Shown: positions 1-8,256, numbered from the stretch's first letter. The stretch is DNA of 24,813 nucleotides from SAR202 cluster bacterium AD-804-J14_MRT_500m (GCA_009391275.1 VEXF01000025.1:1-24813); one strand, 5' to 3'. Numbers and translations are program-made. Notes: generated from the letters alone by a model not told the origin.

Positions 1-111
1 ACAAATCCAAGAAGACGTTAGCAGACGGAAGATGATTATGCCCTGTATGTAATGGAACCATAGCCATTCATATTCTACACGGAGATTGGCATTCTGGATT
101 AACCGTTATGT

Positions 112-117
112 TAGAAT
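112..117 (+). promoter_or_regulatory. Possible -10 element placing the exporter ATPase start at the mRNA 5' end
   Basis: TAGAAT at 112-117 matches five of six positions of the sigma-70 -10 box and lies 6 bases before the ATG at 124, so transcription would begin at or next to the start codon. No Shine-Dalgarno sequence is visible before the ATG, which fits a leaderless message. The only -35-like sequence, TTGGCA at 86-91, is 20 bases away, which is too far for a good promoter. This is a weak inference. Nothing else is recognisable in bases 1-123. Confidence 0.25.
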
Positions 118-123
118 TTTCTT

Positions 124-1038
124 ATGGAACCTGTAATTCAGATAGAAGGTCTAGTAAAAATATTTGGTAACATCAAAGCCGTTGACGACGTCTCCCTGAC
201 TATCCAAAGAGGCGAGATTTTTGGCCTTTTAGGCCCTAATGGCGCTGGCAAGACCACCACATTGGAAATGTTAGAAGGCCTACAAAACCCTACCATGGGA
301 CATATCACGGTATTAGGATTAGATATGCCCGACAGATCATCAGAGATTAAAGAGCGTATTGGCGTACAACTCCAATCATCTGCTTACTTCGATTTTCTAA
401 CGTTAAGAGAAATCTTGAACTTATTTGGTAATTTCTACCGCAGGCATGTAAATGCAGACGACCTCCTCAAACTGGTCTCCCTACAGGACAAAGCGGACAC
501 ATTGTTAAAGAAGCTATCTGGTGGCCAAAAACAAAAGTTTACCGTAGCTGCGAGTTTAGTGAATGATCCAGATCTTATCATCTTGGATGAACCTACAGCA
601 GGTCTTGACCCTATTGCCAGGAAAAGCCTCTGGGATCTTATTCGTAAGATTCATGATCAACAGAAAACCATTGTACTAACTACGCATTATATGGAAGAAG
701 CTGAAGAACTCTGCCACCGAGTTGCTATCATGGATCAAGGCAAGGTGTTGGCGGTAGATTCAGTCACAAATTTGATACGTCTGTTAGATGACGGCTACCA
801 ACTATCCATGGAGACATCTGGACGACTAGATCTCGAATCGGATCTGCCGATGTTACAGCCTAATTATAAAGACAACGGATTTACAATTTCGATGCGGGTT
901 AAGAATCCTGGGCAAATTCTACCTTTGATCATCGGTCTTGCAGAACGGCAAGGAGTATCCGTAGAGCATTTAACAGTAACATCCGCTACACTTGAGGATG
1001 TGTTTTTGGACCTTACTGGTCGGCACCTAACAGGTTAA
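124..1038 (+). CDS. ABC transporter ATP-binding protein (ABC-2/drug-exporter type)
   Basis: This is the cytoplasmic ATPase of an ABC-2 type exporter, which hydrolyses ATP to drive the permease encoded 3 bases downstream. The 304-residue protein has a complete nucleotide-binding domain: Walker A GPNGAGKTT at 37-45, a Q-loop region near 82-84, the signature LSGGQ at 131-135, Walker B LIILDE at 151-156 followed by the D-loop GLD, and the switch histidine H188 in TTHYMEEAE. The C-terminal 80 residues match the extension typical of the CcmA/DrrA (daunorubicin-type) subfamily and end in a TLEDVFLDLTG motif characteristic of that group. The substrate cannot be read from the sequence; drug, lipid or polysaccharide precursor export are all possible. 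The ATG start lacks an SD sequence. Confidence 0.93.
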   Translation: MEPVIQIEGLVKIFGNIKAVDDVSLTIQRGEIFGLLGPNGAGKTTTLEMLEGLQNPTMGHITVLGLDMPDRSSEIKERIGVQLQSSAYFDFLTLREILNLFGNFYRRHVNADDLLKLVSLQDKADTLLKKLSGGQKQKFTVAASLVNDPDLIILDEPTAGLDPIARKSLWDLIRKIHDQQKTIVLTTHYMEEAEELCHRVAIMDQGKVLAVDSVTNLIRLLDDGYQLSMETSGRLDLESDLPMLQPNYKDNGFTISMRVKNPGQILPLIIGLAERQGVSVEHLTVTSATLEDVFLDLTGRHLTG

Positions 1039-1041
1039 GCC

Positions 1042-2139
1042 GTGTTGGGATTGTTCTCAGCCAACATCAAAATGCTCCTAAGAGACCGGGAGGCTTTGTT
1101 TTGGGCTTTGGCGTTTCCACTTGTGTTTGTAGTCGTTTTCGGATTATTCGACGTTGGGAAAACAAGTCCATACCGCATGGCAATTGTAGACTTGGCTGAG
1201 TCCCCTCTTTCACGATCGATCAAATCTGAGTTATCTCAGTTTGATATGCTGCGCATTAACAACGAATTTTCATCTGAGTCCGACAGCAGACAGGCTGTTG
1301 AAGACGGCCTAGTGGAATTCGCTCTAGTAATCCCATCTGAACTCTCAAGAATAGACGATTCAACTGCTACGAACACACCTGTGAGGATGACATTATACTT
1401 CGACCAAAACGGCCCCCAACCCAACCAATTAGTTTTTGGAGCGGTCAACCAGGCGCTGGGCCACGAGAATCTCGAGTCACCTAACACTCCACACCTAATC
1501 AATCTAAATCCTCAAACGGTGAAAAGTCCTCCTATAACTTATTTCGATGTGGTTCTAATTGGTCTTGTTGGCATGGGGGTTATGTTCAATTCTATCCTTG
1601 TTATAGGAGTAAAATTAACATCATATCGTCAGCAAAACATACTCAGACGTATTTTAGTTACTCCTCTGAAAGTGCGTAACTATTTCGCATCAGTCATCCT
1701 TACCCACATGCTCCTCTCCTTGGTACAAACAGTCATCATCCTTGCCACAGGAATTTTGATATTTGACGCCCACATAGTTGGCAATATTGTGTGGTTATTC
1801 CCAATAATCATTCTTGCAAATTTCGTTTTCCTCAACATTGGCTTTTCCATTGGAGGATGGTCCCGTAGTCCGGCGGCAGCTTCGGGCCTTGGAAACATAA
1901 TTGTAATGCCGATGATGTTTTTCTCCGGAACTTTCTTTCCAACTTCCAACTTACCTTCATTTCTTCCGGACCTGGTAAAGATATTACCTTTAACACCAAC
2001 TTTAGACGCACTTAGATCGGTTGGCATTGATGGGAATCCTTTATGGCAAACGTGGCCAGAACTGGCCATGCTAGCAGGATGGGGCATAGTGTCCGCAGGA
2101 TTTGCAATTAAAGTGTTCAGGTTTGATCAACCTGATTGA
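1042..2139 (+). CDS. ABC-2 type transporter permease
   Basis: This is the membrane subunit of the exporter whose ATPase precedes it; the GTG start lies 3 bases after the ATPase stop, so the two are cotranscribed and probably translationally coupled. The 365-residue protein shows the ABC-2 layout: one N-terminal membrane helix (about 20-37), a large polar loop presumed extracytoplasmic (about 40-165), then five hydrophobic segments (about 168-191, 214-241, 247-271, 282-300 and 338-358). The conserved segment before the fifth helix contains an RSP motif, and MMFFSGTFFP at 291-300 is typical of ABC2_membrane/DrrB-like permeases. One ATPase and one permease suggest a homodimeric permease arrangement. 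Substrate unknown. Confidence 0.9.
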   Translation: MLGLFSANIKMLLRDREALFWALAFPLVFVVVFGLFDVGKTSPYRMAIVDLAESPLSRSIKSELSQFDMLRINNEFSSESDSRQAVEDGLVEFALVIPSELSRIDDSTATNTPVRMTLYFDQNGPQPNQLVFGAVNQALGHENLESPNTPHLINLNPQTVKSPPITYFDVVLIGLVGMGVMFNSILVIGVKLTSYRQQNILRRILVTPLKVRNYFASVILTHMLLSLVQTVIILATGILIFDAHIVGNIVWLFPIIILANFVFLNIGFSIGGWSRSPAAASGLGNIIVMPMMFFSGTFFPTSNLPSFLPDLVKILPLTPTLDALRSVGIDGNPLWQTWPELAMLAGWGIVSAGFAIKVFRFDQPD

Positions 2140-2290
2140 ATTCTGTTTTTGATCCTACTAAAGAGACAGTGGACATAGACCAGAGTTTGAACGAGCGCTG
2201 GATGCAATCGTGGGGATAGTTGAAAGTATATCCTTCGGTTACAGAAACGATTTGTTTTTATTAATTTCTCGGTTGTCCCCATGAATAACC

Positions 2291-2316
2291 AACGATCAGT
2301 AGTAACGATCAGTTAT
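2291..2316. repeat. 13-bp tandem repeat, nearly two copies
   Basis: AACGATCAGT occurs at 2291-2300 and again at 2304-2313, a 13-bp period with three differing bases at the end of each unit. It sits in the 181-bp space between the convergent exporter operon and the stop of the next gene on the other strand. I see no convincing intrinsic terminator in this space. Function unknown; it may be a chance slippage duplication. Confidence 0.6.
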
Positions 2317-2320
2317 CTGA

Positions 2321-2743
2321 CTAATCTCCCAGAGCAACAAACCCATAGAACTGGTCACGATCTAATATTTGCTTCAGCGCCTCCACACCCATATTCATCG
2401 GATGTGTAGGAAGAGCCCATTCCTCAGCAAGAACGTGATGTATCACGCTAAGTTTCATAGGTTTGTTGCCCCCTTTCAAAAGGACACGAAACACAATTTC
2501 CTGAAGCGGCATTGCGGCATCAATAAAATCTTCTTTTTTGCTGCAACATCTAGCGATTTGTTTAATATGGTCGGCTGCAACCGACGAACCTTTGTTACCG
2601 ACTTTGCCCATACAAGCCGAGCACAGACGGGCGGCTAATACCCCTTCTATGGATCTATTTTCTGATTCAGCCCATTTAGCGTCAATAAAGTAAGCTGCTG
2701 CTTCTACGGTTATTGATTCTAAGTTTTCGTGCACATTTGTCAT
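2321..2743 (-). CDS. Uncharacterised Cys-containing protein with winged-helix-like C-terminus
   Basis: I do not recognise a named family. The 140-residue soluble protein has no signal peptide or membrane helix. Its middle carries four cysteines, C41-x2-C44 and C66-C67, with H59 between them, which could hold a zinc ion or Fe-S cluster. The C-terminal half (about 78-138) reads as helix-helix-helix with a closing FYGFV strand, like a small winged-helix domain. The start ATG is 2 bases after the moeA stop, so it is very probably cotranslated as the last gene of the pheT-moeA run. I have a vague memory of similar Cys-plus-helix proteins in Dehalococcoidia genomes, but could not confirm this. DNA or RNA binding is a guess from fold impression only. 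Confidence 0.7.
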   Translation of the reverse strand: MTNVHENLESITVEAAAYFIDAKWAESENRSIEGVLAARLCSACMGKVGNKGSSVAADHIKQIARCCSKKEDFIDAAMPLQEIVFRVLLKGGNKPMKLSVIHHVLAEEWALPTHPMNMGVEALKQILDRDQFYGFVALGD

Positions 2744-2745
2744 AT

Positions 2746-4050
2746 TTAAAACCCTACCTCTTCATTCCAATCGATCATTTTTACTTTGACTATTTCACCA
2801 GGTCTGATTTGAGCTACATCCTCCGGACAGATAGCTAAACCATTAGCTCGAGTCATAGATGTTAAGATATTAGACCCTTGAGGCCCCACAGGAGTAGCAT
2901 GAAAAACTCCATCGTGTTTGGTCACTACTACCCGGGCAAACACCCGTCGGCTATCGTAGTTGAAAATCGGGGTTTGAATTACTGCCTCTACAGTAGGACG
3001 AGCCAATCTGACCTTACCCAGCATCTTAAGTATAGCTGGTCTCGCAAATTCTTCAAATGCAACCATCGCACTAACAGGATTTCCGGGAAGACCCAGATGT
3101 GGGATCCGCCGACCATGACCGCCTCTTAACATTCCCCAGGCTAACGGCTTTGCTGGACGCATCCGAACCGACCAAAAATTCATTTCACCAAGCTCTGCGA
3201 GCACGTCTTTTACAACATCGTAGTCGCCTTTGGATACGCCTGCAGATGTTAAGATCAAATCCGCGTTAAGACATTCTTTCAGTTTGGCTCGAACGTCGGC
3301 TAAGTTATCGCGAGCAATTCCGATCACATGAGGAATACCACCGTGCTTTTGTACTGCAGCAGCTAGGCCAAAGCTATTGGAATCAAATATCTTACCAGGC
3401 TGTTGGCTCTCCCCCGGCGCCAGTAACTCATTCCCTGTAGCTAAGATCGATACATCGGGTCGACGTATAACATTGACGGCAGTAAACCCTAAGGAGGCCA
3501 AAACGCCTATCTCAGATGGGCGGACAACTGTTCCCTTTTTTAAGACTAGTTCTCCTAACTCCACGTCTTCTCCAGCAGGCCGCACATTAGAGTTTATCTT
3601 TTCTTTTGTTTGAATTCCGATTTCATCAAGGTTATTCCCCAGGGCTTTACGTTCCACCTCATCAGTTAGTTCAAAGGGCACAACGGTATCGCAGCCAGGA
3701 GGAATAGTCGCGCCAGTCATAATACGGATAGCGGTGCCTGGAACCACAGCAGTTTCAGGAACTTCACCTGCGGCCACCGTTCCTATTACTTGGAGAATGA
3801 TGGGCTTCTCCTTGGTTACTCCATCCAAATCTATGTTTCTTACCGCATATCCATCCATTGCAGAATTATCGGTGGGTGGTATTTTTATAGGTGCTGTCAC
3901 GTCTTCAGCCAGGACCTGACCCAACGTTTCAAGCACCTGTTTCTTTTCGGCTTCGAGGGGTTTGAAGCGCGCTATGATACGTTCCAACGCATCCTCTACA
4001 CTGAGCATATCAGCATGATAATGCTCCTGGTGTCCGTGTATTTTCGTCAT
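2746..4050 (-). CDS. moeA: Molybdopterin molybdenumtransferase MoeA
   Basis: MoeA inserts molybdate into adenylylated molybdopterin, the last common step of molybdenum cofactor synthesis, in the cytoplasm. The 434-residue protein has the full MoeA architecture: the DNSAMDGYA motif at 61-69 in the N-terminal domain, ATGNEL at 204-209, the molybdopterin-binding MoCF domain with GVSKGDYD at 271-278 and LPGNPVS at 321-327, and a C-terminal beta-barrel domain IV (about 355-430). The ATG overlaps the pheT stop as ATGA, implying translational coupling. Residues 1-15 are a histidine-rich lead (H5, H7, H10, H12) before the usual MoeA beginning at M15 (MLSVEDAL), so an internal start at M15 is possible. 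No other molybdenum-cofactor gene is in the window. Confidence 0.94.
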   Translation of the reverse strand: MTKIHGHQEHYHADMLSVEDALERIIARFKPLEAEKKQVLETLGQVLAEDVTAPIKIPPTDNSAMDGYAVRNIDLDGVTKEKPIILQVIGTVAAGEVPETAVVPGTAIRIMTGATIPPGCDTVVPFELTDEVERKALGNNLDEIGIQTKEKINSNVRPAGEDVELGELVLKKGTVVRPSEIGVLASLGFTAVNVIRRPDVSILATGNELLAPGESQQPGKIFDSNSFGLAAAVQKHGGIPHVIGIARDNLADVRAKLKECLNADLILTSAGVSKGDYDVVKDVLAELGEMNFWSVRMRPAKPLAWGMLRGGHGRRIPHLGLPGNPVSAMVAFEEFARPAILKMLGKVRLARPTVEAVIQTPIFNYDSRRVFARVVVTKHDGVFHATPVGPQGSNILTSMTRANGLAICPEDVAQIRPGEIVKVKMIDWNEEVGF

Positions 4051-6464
4051 TGTACGTTTGCGCTGTGTCCCCGTAATGTAGCATTGAATTGATGACTTAG
4101 AGAACGGATTGCTTTCTCCATTGCCTTTCCTATTTCGTCTGCAGATAAAGTTCTATCAGATGATTGAAAATAAATCCGGTACGCCAATGAGCTCATACCA
4201 GTCGGTATACCTTCCCCATCATAGGCATCAAACAGGACAGCTTTTTCCACGAGCGGTGTACCTCTAATCACTCGTTCAATCTCTGCTGACGTTACCTTCT
4301 GGTCTACCAATATAGAGAGATCTCTTATTGAACTAGGGTATCTAGATAAGGGCTTTACCGTGCCCCTTTCAGTCGAAACAGAATTCATTAGACACTCTAT
4401 ATCTAATTCGATGTATGCTGTAGTGCCACCGTCTGCAGCGAATTGATCCAAGATCGACGGGTGAACCTCTCCCACGACGCCAATAGCTGTCTCTCCAATC
4501 AGGATTTCAGCGACACGGTTCGGATGGAAAAACGACTCATTCATGGCCCTGAACGTCCCAGCTAAACCTAGCTGAACCAGAAGCGCCTCGACGATTCCTT
4601 TCGCATCAAAAAATCCTTGCTCGTTGCTGTCGCCAAGCCAGCCTTCGTCAGTTCGAGGCCCCCGAAAGACGGCAGCTGCCGTCTCTCTCTCCTCCGGCAA
4701 ATCATCGATTCTACCAAGATATATCCTGCCTATTTCGAATAATTTAATCGGACCCCGGTGATAGCTTAAGTTGGCGGCTAAAGTTCTTAAAATGCTGGCT
4801 CGTAATGTGGGCCGTAAATATTCATAATCCATACTCATTGGATTAGCCAATTTCAAAAGAGTCTCGGATCGAGCCTTAAATCCAATTTTCCCTAGTGCAT
4901 CCAGATTGACAGCTGAATAAGAGATAACCTCTTGCAATCCTTCCTTCACAAAAAAATCTCTTATTTGTTCTCTAAACTCTCTAAGAGGCTGCGGTTCAAA
5001 GGCAGGGATGTGTGTTGAGAGCATCGTGGTAGGAATATCATCATAGCCGATGACACGGGCAACCTCTTCCACCAAATCTTCTTCTATCTCAATGTCACTT
5101 CGCCAATATGGTGGTCTCACTTCAAGAGAATCCCCGTTGCAGGTTTCACATATAAACCCTAAAGAAACAAGGACAGCCGCCGCCTTTTTTAAAGGAATTT
5201 CTACCCCTAATACCTTTCGGATTTTGCCGGCTGTCAGAGTAATTCGAGTTACATTCTGCATCCCAGGATAGACATCAATTATGCCTTTGGCTACCTCTCC
5301 ACCAGCCACTTGATGCAGGATCCGTAGTGCACGCCTCAGAGCCGGTTCTACCAAGTTAGGGCGGGTTCCTTTTTCAAAACGTAGAGTTGCTTCGGTCCTT
5401 AGGCCTAACGATTGTGCAGTCTGGCGATTATTTGAAGGAAGAAAACTAGCTGACTCTATCAGAACGTCAATTGTCTGATTTGTAATTTGGCTCTCCATGC
5501 CACCTATAACACCACCGATTCCAACGGCGTCCCGGGTATCCGCTATCACCAAGTTATCAGAAGAGAGCAAACGAGTCTCGCCATCTAGTGTTTGCACCGC
5601 CTCCCCGGTCCAAGCCCGTCGGACAACTATTCTACGTTTAAGCAATTTGTTAAAGTCGAATGCATGAAGAGGTTGACCATATTCCAGCATTACATAATTA
5701 GTAACATCCACAACGTTGTTAATTGGCCTAAACCCGCATTTGACCAATCTATCTTGTAACCAAATAGGGGATGGCCCTACTTTGATGCCTTGAACAAGCC
5801 CAGCTGCGTAACGTGGGCAAAGCTGAGGATCCATGATCGTTACCGATGTCTGACTTTGAATATCTGGTCCATTTTCTGGATACGATGCATCCGGGAAATG
5901 GACTTTTTTATTTGTTAAAGCACCGACCTCGAAAGCTACTCCTAACAGGGACAACCAATCCGACCTATTGGGTGTGACTTCTAGATCCAATACAGTGTCC
6001 CCCATGTAGGCATCAAGTGATTTCCCGATTGGAGCATCTTCCGGCAATATCATGATGCCGTTATGATCATCGCCTAGCCCTAGTTCTTTTTCCGAACAAA
6101 CCATCCCCTCAGACACAACGCCTCGGATTGTGGCAGACTTTAGAACCGATGATCTTCCAGTACGTGCGTCTATTAGATTAGCACCCACTTGAGCAAACGC
6201 AATTTTTTGACCCGCGGCAATATTTGGTGCACCACACACTACTCGATTTGAGTTCTCCCCGGCGTTCACAATACAAACAAAGAGACGATCTGCGTTAGGG
6301 TGTGGTTCGACTCTTTCTACATATCCAACAGAGCAGTGCTCCCACCCACCAATGGTCTGAACGCCTCCAACTTCTAAACCAGCCATTGTCAGCCGGTGGG
6401 ATAAATCTTCAACCGGGAGGTCCATATCGACAAGCTCTGCAAGCCAAGAGAGTGGGATTAACAT
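4047..6464 (-). CDS. pheT: Phenylalanyl-tRNA synthetase beta subunit
   Basis: PheT pairs with PheS in an alpha2-beta2 enzyme that charges tRNA-Phe. The 805-residue protein begins with the family's usual MxIPLSWL lead, then an EMAP-type OB-fold tRNA-binding domain (about 40-150, with HPNADRL at 55-61 and CGAPNI at 77-82), the B3/B4 editing domain opening at LEVTPNRSDWLS (161 onward), a B5 domain, the catalytic-like core, and a C-terminal ferredoxin-fold anticodon-binding domain beginning at SRYPSSIRDLSIL. The reading frame stays open to a GTG at 6500, but the ATG at 6464 matches the family N-terminus and is preferred. The stop overlaps the moeA start. It is separated from pheS by 255 bases, which is unusual. 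Confidence 0.96.
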   Translation of the reverse strand: MLIPLSWLAELVDMDLPVEDLSHRLTMAGLEVGGVQTIGGWEHCSVGYVERVEPHPNADRLFVCIVNAGENSNRVVCGAPNIAAGQKIAFAQVGANLIDARTGRSSVLKSATIRGVVSEGMVCSEKELGLGDDHNGIMILPEDAPIGKSLDAYMGDTVLDLEVTPNRSDWLSLLGVAFEVGALTNKKVHFPDASYPENGPDIQSQTSVTIMDPQLCPRYAAGLVQGIKVGPSPIWLQDRLVKCGFRPINNVVDVTNYVMLEYGQPLHAFDFNKLLKRRIVVRRAWTGEAVQTLDGETRLLSSDNLVIADTRDAVGIGGVIGGMESQITNQTIDVLIESASFLPSNNRQTAQSLGLRTEATLRFEKGTRPNLVEPALRRALRILHQVAGGEVAKGIIDVYPGMQNVTRITLTAGKIRKVLGVEIPLKKAAAVLVSLGFICETCNGDSLEVRPPYWRSDIEIEEDLVEEVARVIGYDDIPTTMLSTHIPAFEPQPLREFREQIRDFFVKEGLQEVISYSAVNLDALGKIGFKARSETLLKLANPMSMDYEYLRPTLRASILRTLAANLSYHRGPIKLFEIGRIYLGRIDDLPEERETAAAVFRGPRTDEGWLGDSNEQGFFDAKGIVEALLVQLGLAGTFRAMNESFFHPNRVAEILIGETAIGVVGEVHPSILDQFAADGGTTAYIELDIECLMNSVSTERGTVKPLSRYPSSIRDLSILVDQKVTSAEIERVIRGTPLVEKAVLFDAYDGEGIPTGMSSLAYRIYFQSSDRTLSADEIGKAMEKAIRSLSHQFNATLRGHSANVQ

Positions 6465-6679
6465 ATACGTCCATACAACATCAGGTTTGTTACCAACCAC
6501 GAGTCTTTAGATTTCATATTAGACGCTGCATATATTTCACAAAGAGTTCAAATTTCCTTTGACTTCTACTAGATGCTTATGGATACCACCAATAGATGAA
6601 GATCAGGAGTCACTAATTTGTTAATGGAGATAGGCATTACCTAGTTTGTCGCATCTTTTTACCAAATTAACTGGCCAAC

Positions 6680-6708
6680 ACCATAGCTTGGTCTAAAGTT
6701 ACAGTCAA
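6680..6708 (-). promoter_or_regulatory. Possible pheT promoter in the pheS-pheT gap
   Basis: Reading on the minus strand, TTGACT (6708-6703) and TATGGT (6685-6680) are 17 bases apart. The -35 is good (five of six) and the -10 weak (four of six). It lies just after the pheS stop and would leave a leader of about 210 nt before the pheT ATG. It could give pheT-moeA and the small downstream gene a supply independent of pheS. I see no T-box or attenuator in the leader. Confidence 0.35.
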
Positions 6709-6719
6709 CGAATCATCGA

Positions 6720-7781
6720 TCAGAATTGGCTAAGAAATCGTAGATCGTTGGAATAGAAAAGGCGTATATCCTCAATGCCATATTTAAGCATCGCAATGCG
6801 TTCAGGCCCCAGACCAAACGCGAATCCAGTGTAAACCTCAGGATCGTAACCTACTCCTTCCAAAACGTGTGGATGAACCATACCAGCTCCTAGAATCTCC
6901 AACCAACCTGATTCACGACAAATCCGACACCCTGCTCCTCTCCCATCACAAGCGAAGCAGTCTACTGACATGTCTACTCCGGGCTCCACAAATGGGAAAT
7001 AGTCACAGCGGAACCGAACCTTCCTATCAGGCCCGAAAATCCTGCGCGAGAATTCGTAAAGGGTTCCTTTCAGATCCGAGAACGTTATCCCCTTGTCAAC
7101 TGCTAGGCCCTCAATTTGATAAAAATGCCATTCGTGTGTGGCATCAGTAGCTTCATATCGATAACACTTACCTGGAACTATCACTCTCACAGGTGGTTTC
7201 TTGCTTTGCATGGTCCGTGCCTGCATTGGAGATGTGTGTGTGCGCAGCAGCATGGGACGATGCCCGGTATCATCAGAATAATCAATCCACAATGTATTCC
7301 ACATATCCCTAGCTGGATGATCTTTGGGTATGTTAAGCAGTTCAAAGTTATAGTGATCCCACTCCACCTCAGGACCTTCTATAACCTGAAATCCCATGCC
7401 AATGAAAGCATCACATATCTCACGGATCATTTGCGTAAGGGGATGGAAACGCCCCGTAGTAGAAGGACGCCCAGGCCGTGTTACATCAATGGGACCTTCA
7501 CCAGCTAACCCTGACAAGTGAATAAGTTTCACCCTGTCTTGTGCTTCAGCCAAGGCGGTCTCTAAATGTTCTTTAATCGTATTCGCTTTGGATCCCGCCA
7601 GCCTGCGATCTTCTGCCGATAAGTCCTTGAGACCCCTGAGGATAATTGTAAGCCGACCTTTCCTTCCCAAATAAGAAAGTCGCCAATTTTCTAATTGTGT
7701 TTCTGCGTTCAATGCATCCAGTTCACCCAATGCGCAGGTTTCTATTTCAGTTAGCGTTTTACTCAAAGAGGAGGAGGTCAC
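6720..7781 (-). CDS. pheS: Phenylalanyl-tRNA synthetase alpha subunit
   Basis: PheS is the class II catalytic subunit that forms phenylalanyl-adenylate and charges tRNA-Phe together with PheT. It has an N-terminal coiled-coil arm ending in YLGRKGRL, motif 2 (RYEATDATHEWHFYQIEG), a four-cysteine insert (CFACDGRGAGCRIC) seen in many bacterial PheS, the GAGMVHP segment and motif 3 (GFAFGLGPERIAML). I chose the GTG at 7781 (353 residues, the usual size): AGGTG lies 7 bases upstream, and a consensus promoter at 7849-7878 makes the farther ATG codons at 7868 and 7850 untranscribed or part of the -10 box. The gene is divergent from rpsP. Confidence 0.95.
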   Translation of the reverse strand: MTSSSLSKTLTEIETCALGELDALNAETQLENWRLSYLGRKGRLTIILRGLKDLSAEDRRLAGSKANTIKEHLETALAEAQDRVKLIHLSGLAGEGPIDVTRPGRPSTTGRFHPLTQMIREICDAFIGMGFQVIEGPEVEWDHYNFELLNIPKDHPARDMWNTLWIDYSDDTGHRPMLLRTHTSPMQARTMQSKKPPVRVIVPGKCYRYEATDATHEWHFYQIEGLAVDKGITFSDLKGTLYEFSRRIFGPDRKVRFRCDYFPFVEPGVDMSVDCFACDGRGAGCRICRESGWLEILGAGMVHPHVLEGVGYDPEVYTGFAFGLGPERIAMLKYGIEDIRLFYSNDLRFLSQF

Positions 7782-7848
7782 AGAAGCGCACCTACGTACT
7801 AGAGTGAAGTTACGAAATCCTTCGCAATTCGGCCGGATATTGAAGCTC

Positions 7849-7878
7849 ATTATAAAATTTAGGCACACAATGGGTCAA
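7849..7878 (-). promoter_or_regulatory. pheS promoter
   Basis: On the minus strand, TTGACC (7878-7873) and a perfect TATAAT (7854-7849) are 18 bases apart, a strong sigma-70-type promoter. Transcription would start near 7842, giving a 5' leader of about 60 nt before the GTG at 7781. It is back-to-back with the rpsP promoter, with about 50 bases between the two -35 boxes. Confidence 0.75.
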
Positions 7879-7928
7879 GGAACGTCGAAAATTGGCTGTA
7901 TGAGAGATAGATAATGGCTCAAAATTCG

Positions 7929-7957
7929 TTGACAAGCCAGAATGGCTATCTTAAAAT
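7929..7957 (+). promoter_or_regulatory. rpsP-khpA promoter
   Basis: A perfect TTGACA (7929-7934), a 17-base spacer and TAAAAT (7952-7957) form a near-consensus sigma-70-type promoter. The predicted start near 7964 leaves about 35 nt before the rpsP ATG at 7999. An upstream in-frame ATG at 7942 falls inside the spacer and so cannot be used. Confidence 0.8.
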
Positions 7958-7998
7958 TGGGGCTCAAATTCAGTGTAATTGGCGAAGGATCACCTTTC

Positions 7999-8256
7999 AT
8001 GCTTAGAATACGCCTCCGGAGGGTTGGGAAAAAGAAACAGCCCTCCTATCGAATAGTTGTTGCTGACTCTCGATCTCCCCGAGATGGCGCCTTTGTAGAG
8101 CGCATCGGGCACTATAATCCCAGGGAAGATCCGCCAGCAGTGACTTTGGATAAAGATCGTGCCCGCGAATGGCTCCGCCAAGGCGCCCAACCATCGGATG
8201 CCGTTTCTCTCATCTTCAAGTGGGAAAAGTTAGATGAGGAAGAACCGTCGCGGTAA
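7999..8256 (+). CDS. rpsP: 30S ribosomal protein S16
   Basis: S16 is a small-subunit ribosomal protein needed for 30S assembly. The 85-residue product starts with the family signature MLRIRLRRVGKKKQPSYRI and continues with ADSRSPRDG and ERIGHYNP, and its length is normal. The chosen ATG has GAAGGA 8 bases upstream and lies downstream of a near-consensus promoter, which rules out the longer frame from 7942. The stop overlaps the khpA start in TAATG. The usual partners rimM, trmD and rplS are not here, so this is a short version of the common S16 operon. Confidence 0.96.
   Translation: MLRIRLRRVGKKKQPSYRIVVADSRSPRDGAFVERIGHYNPREDPPAVTLDKDRAREWLRQGAQPSDAVSLIFKWEKLDEEEPSR

Noticed and set aside
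6465..6500. Longer pheT frame starting at GTG 6500
   Set aside because: The 12 extra residues are absent from the family, and the ATG at 6464 begins the standard PheT N-terminus.
6575..6600. GGTGGTATCC on the minus strand, resembling part of a T-box motif upstream of pheT
   Set aside because: The full T-box consensus, a specifier stem and a terminator are all absent, so the match is too short to count.
7116..7508. 130-residue frame opposite pheS
   Set aside because: It lies wholly antisense to a well-supported pheS and has no family features.
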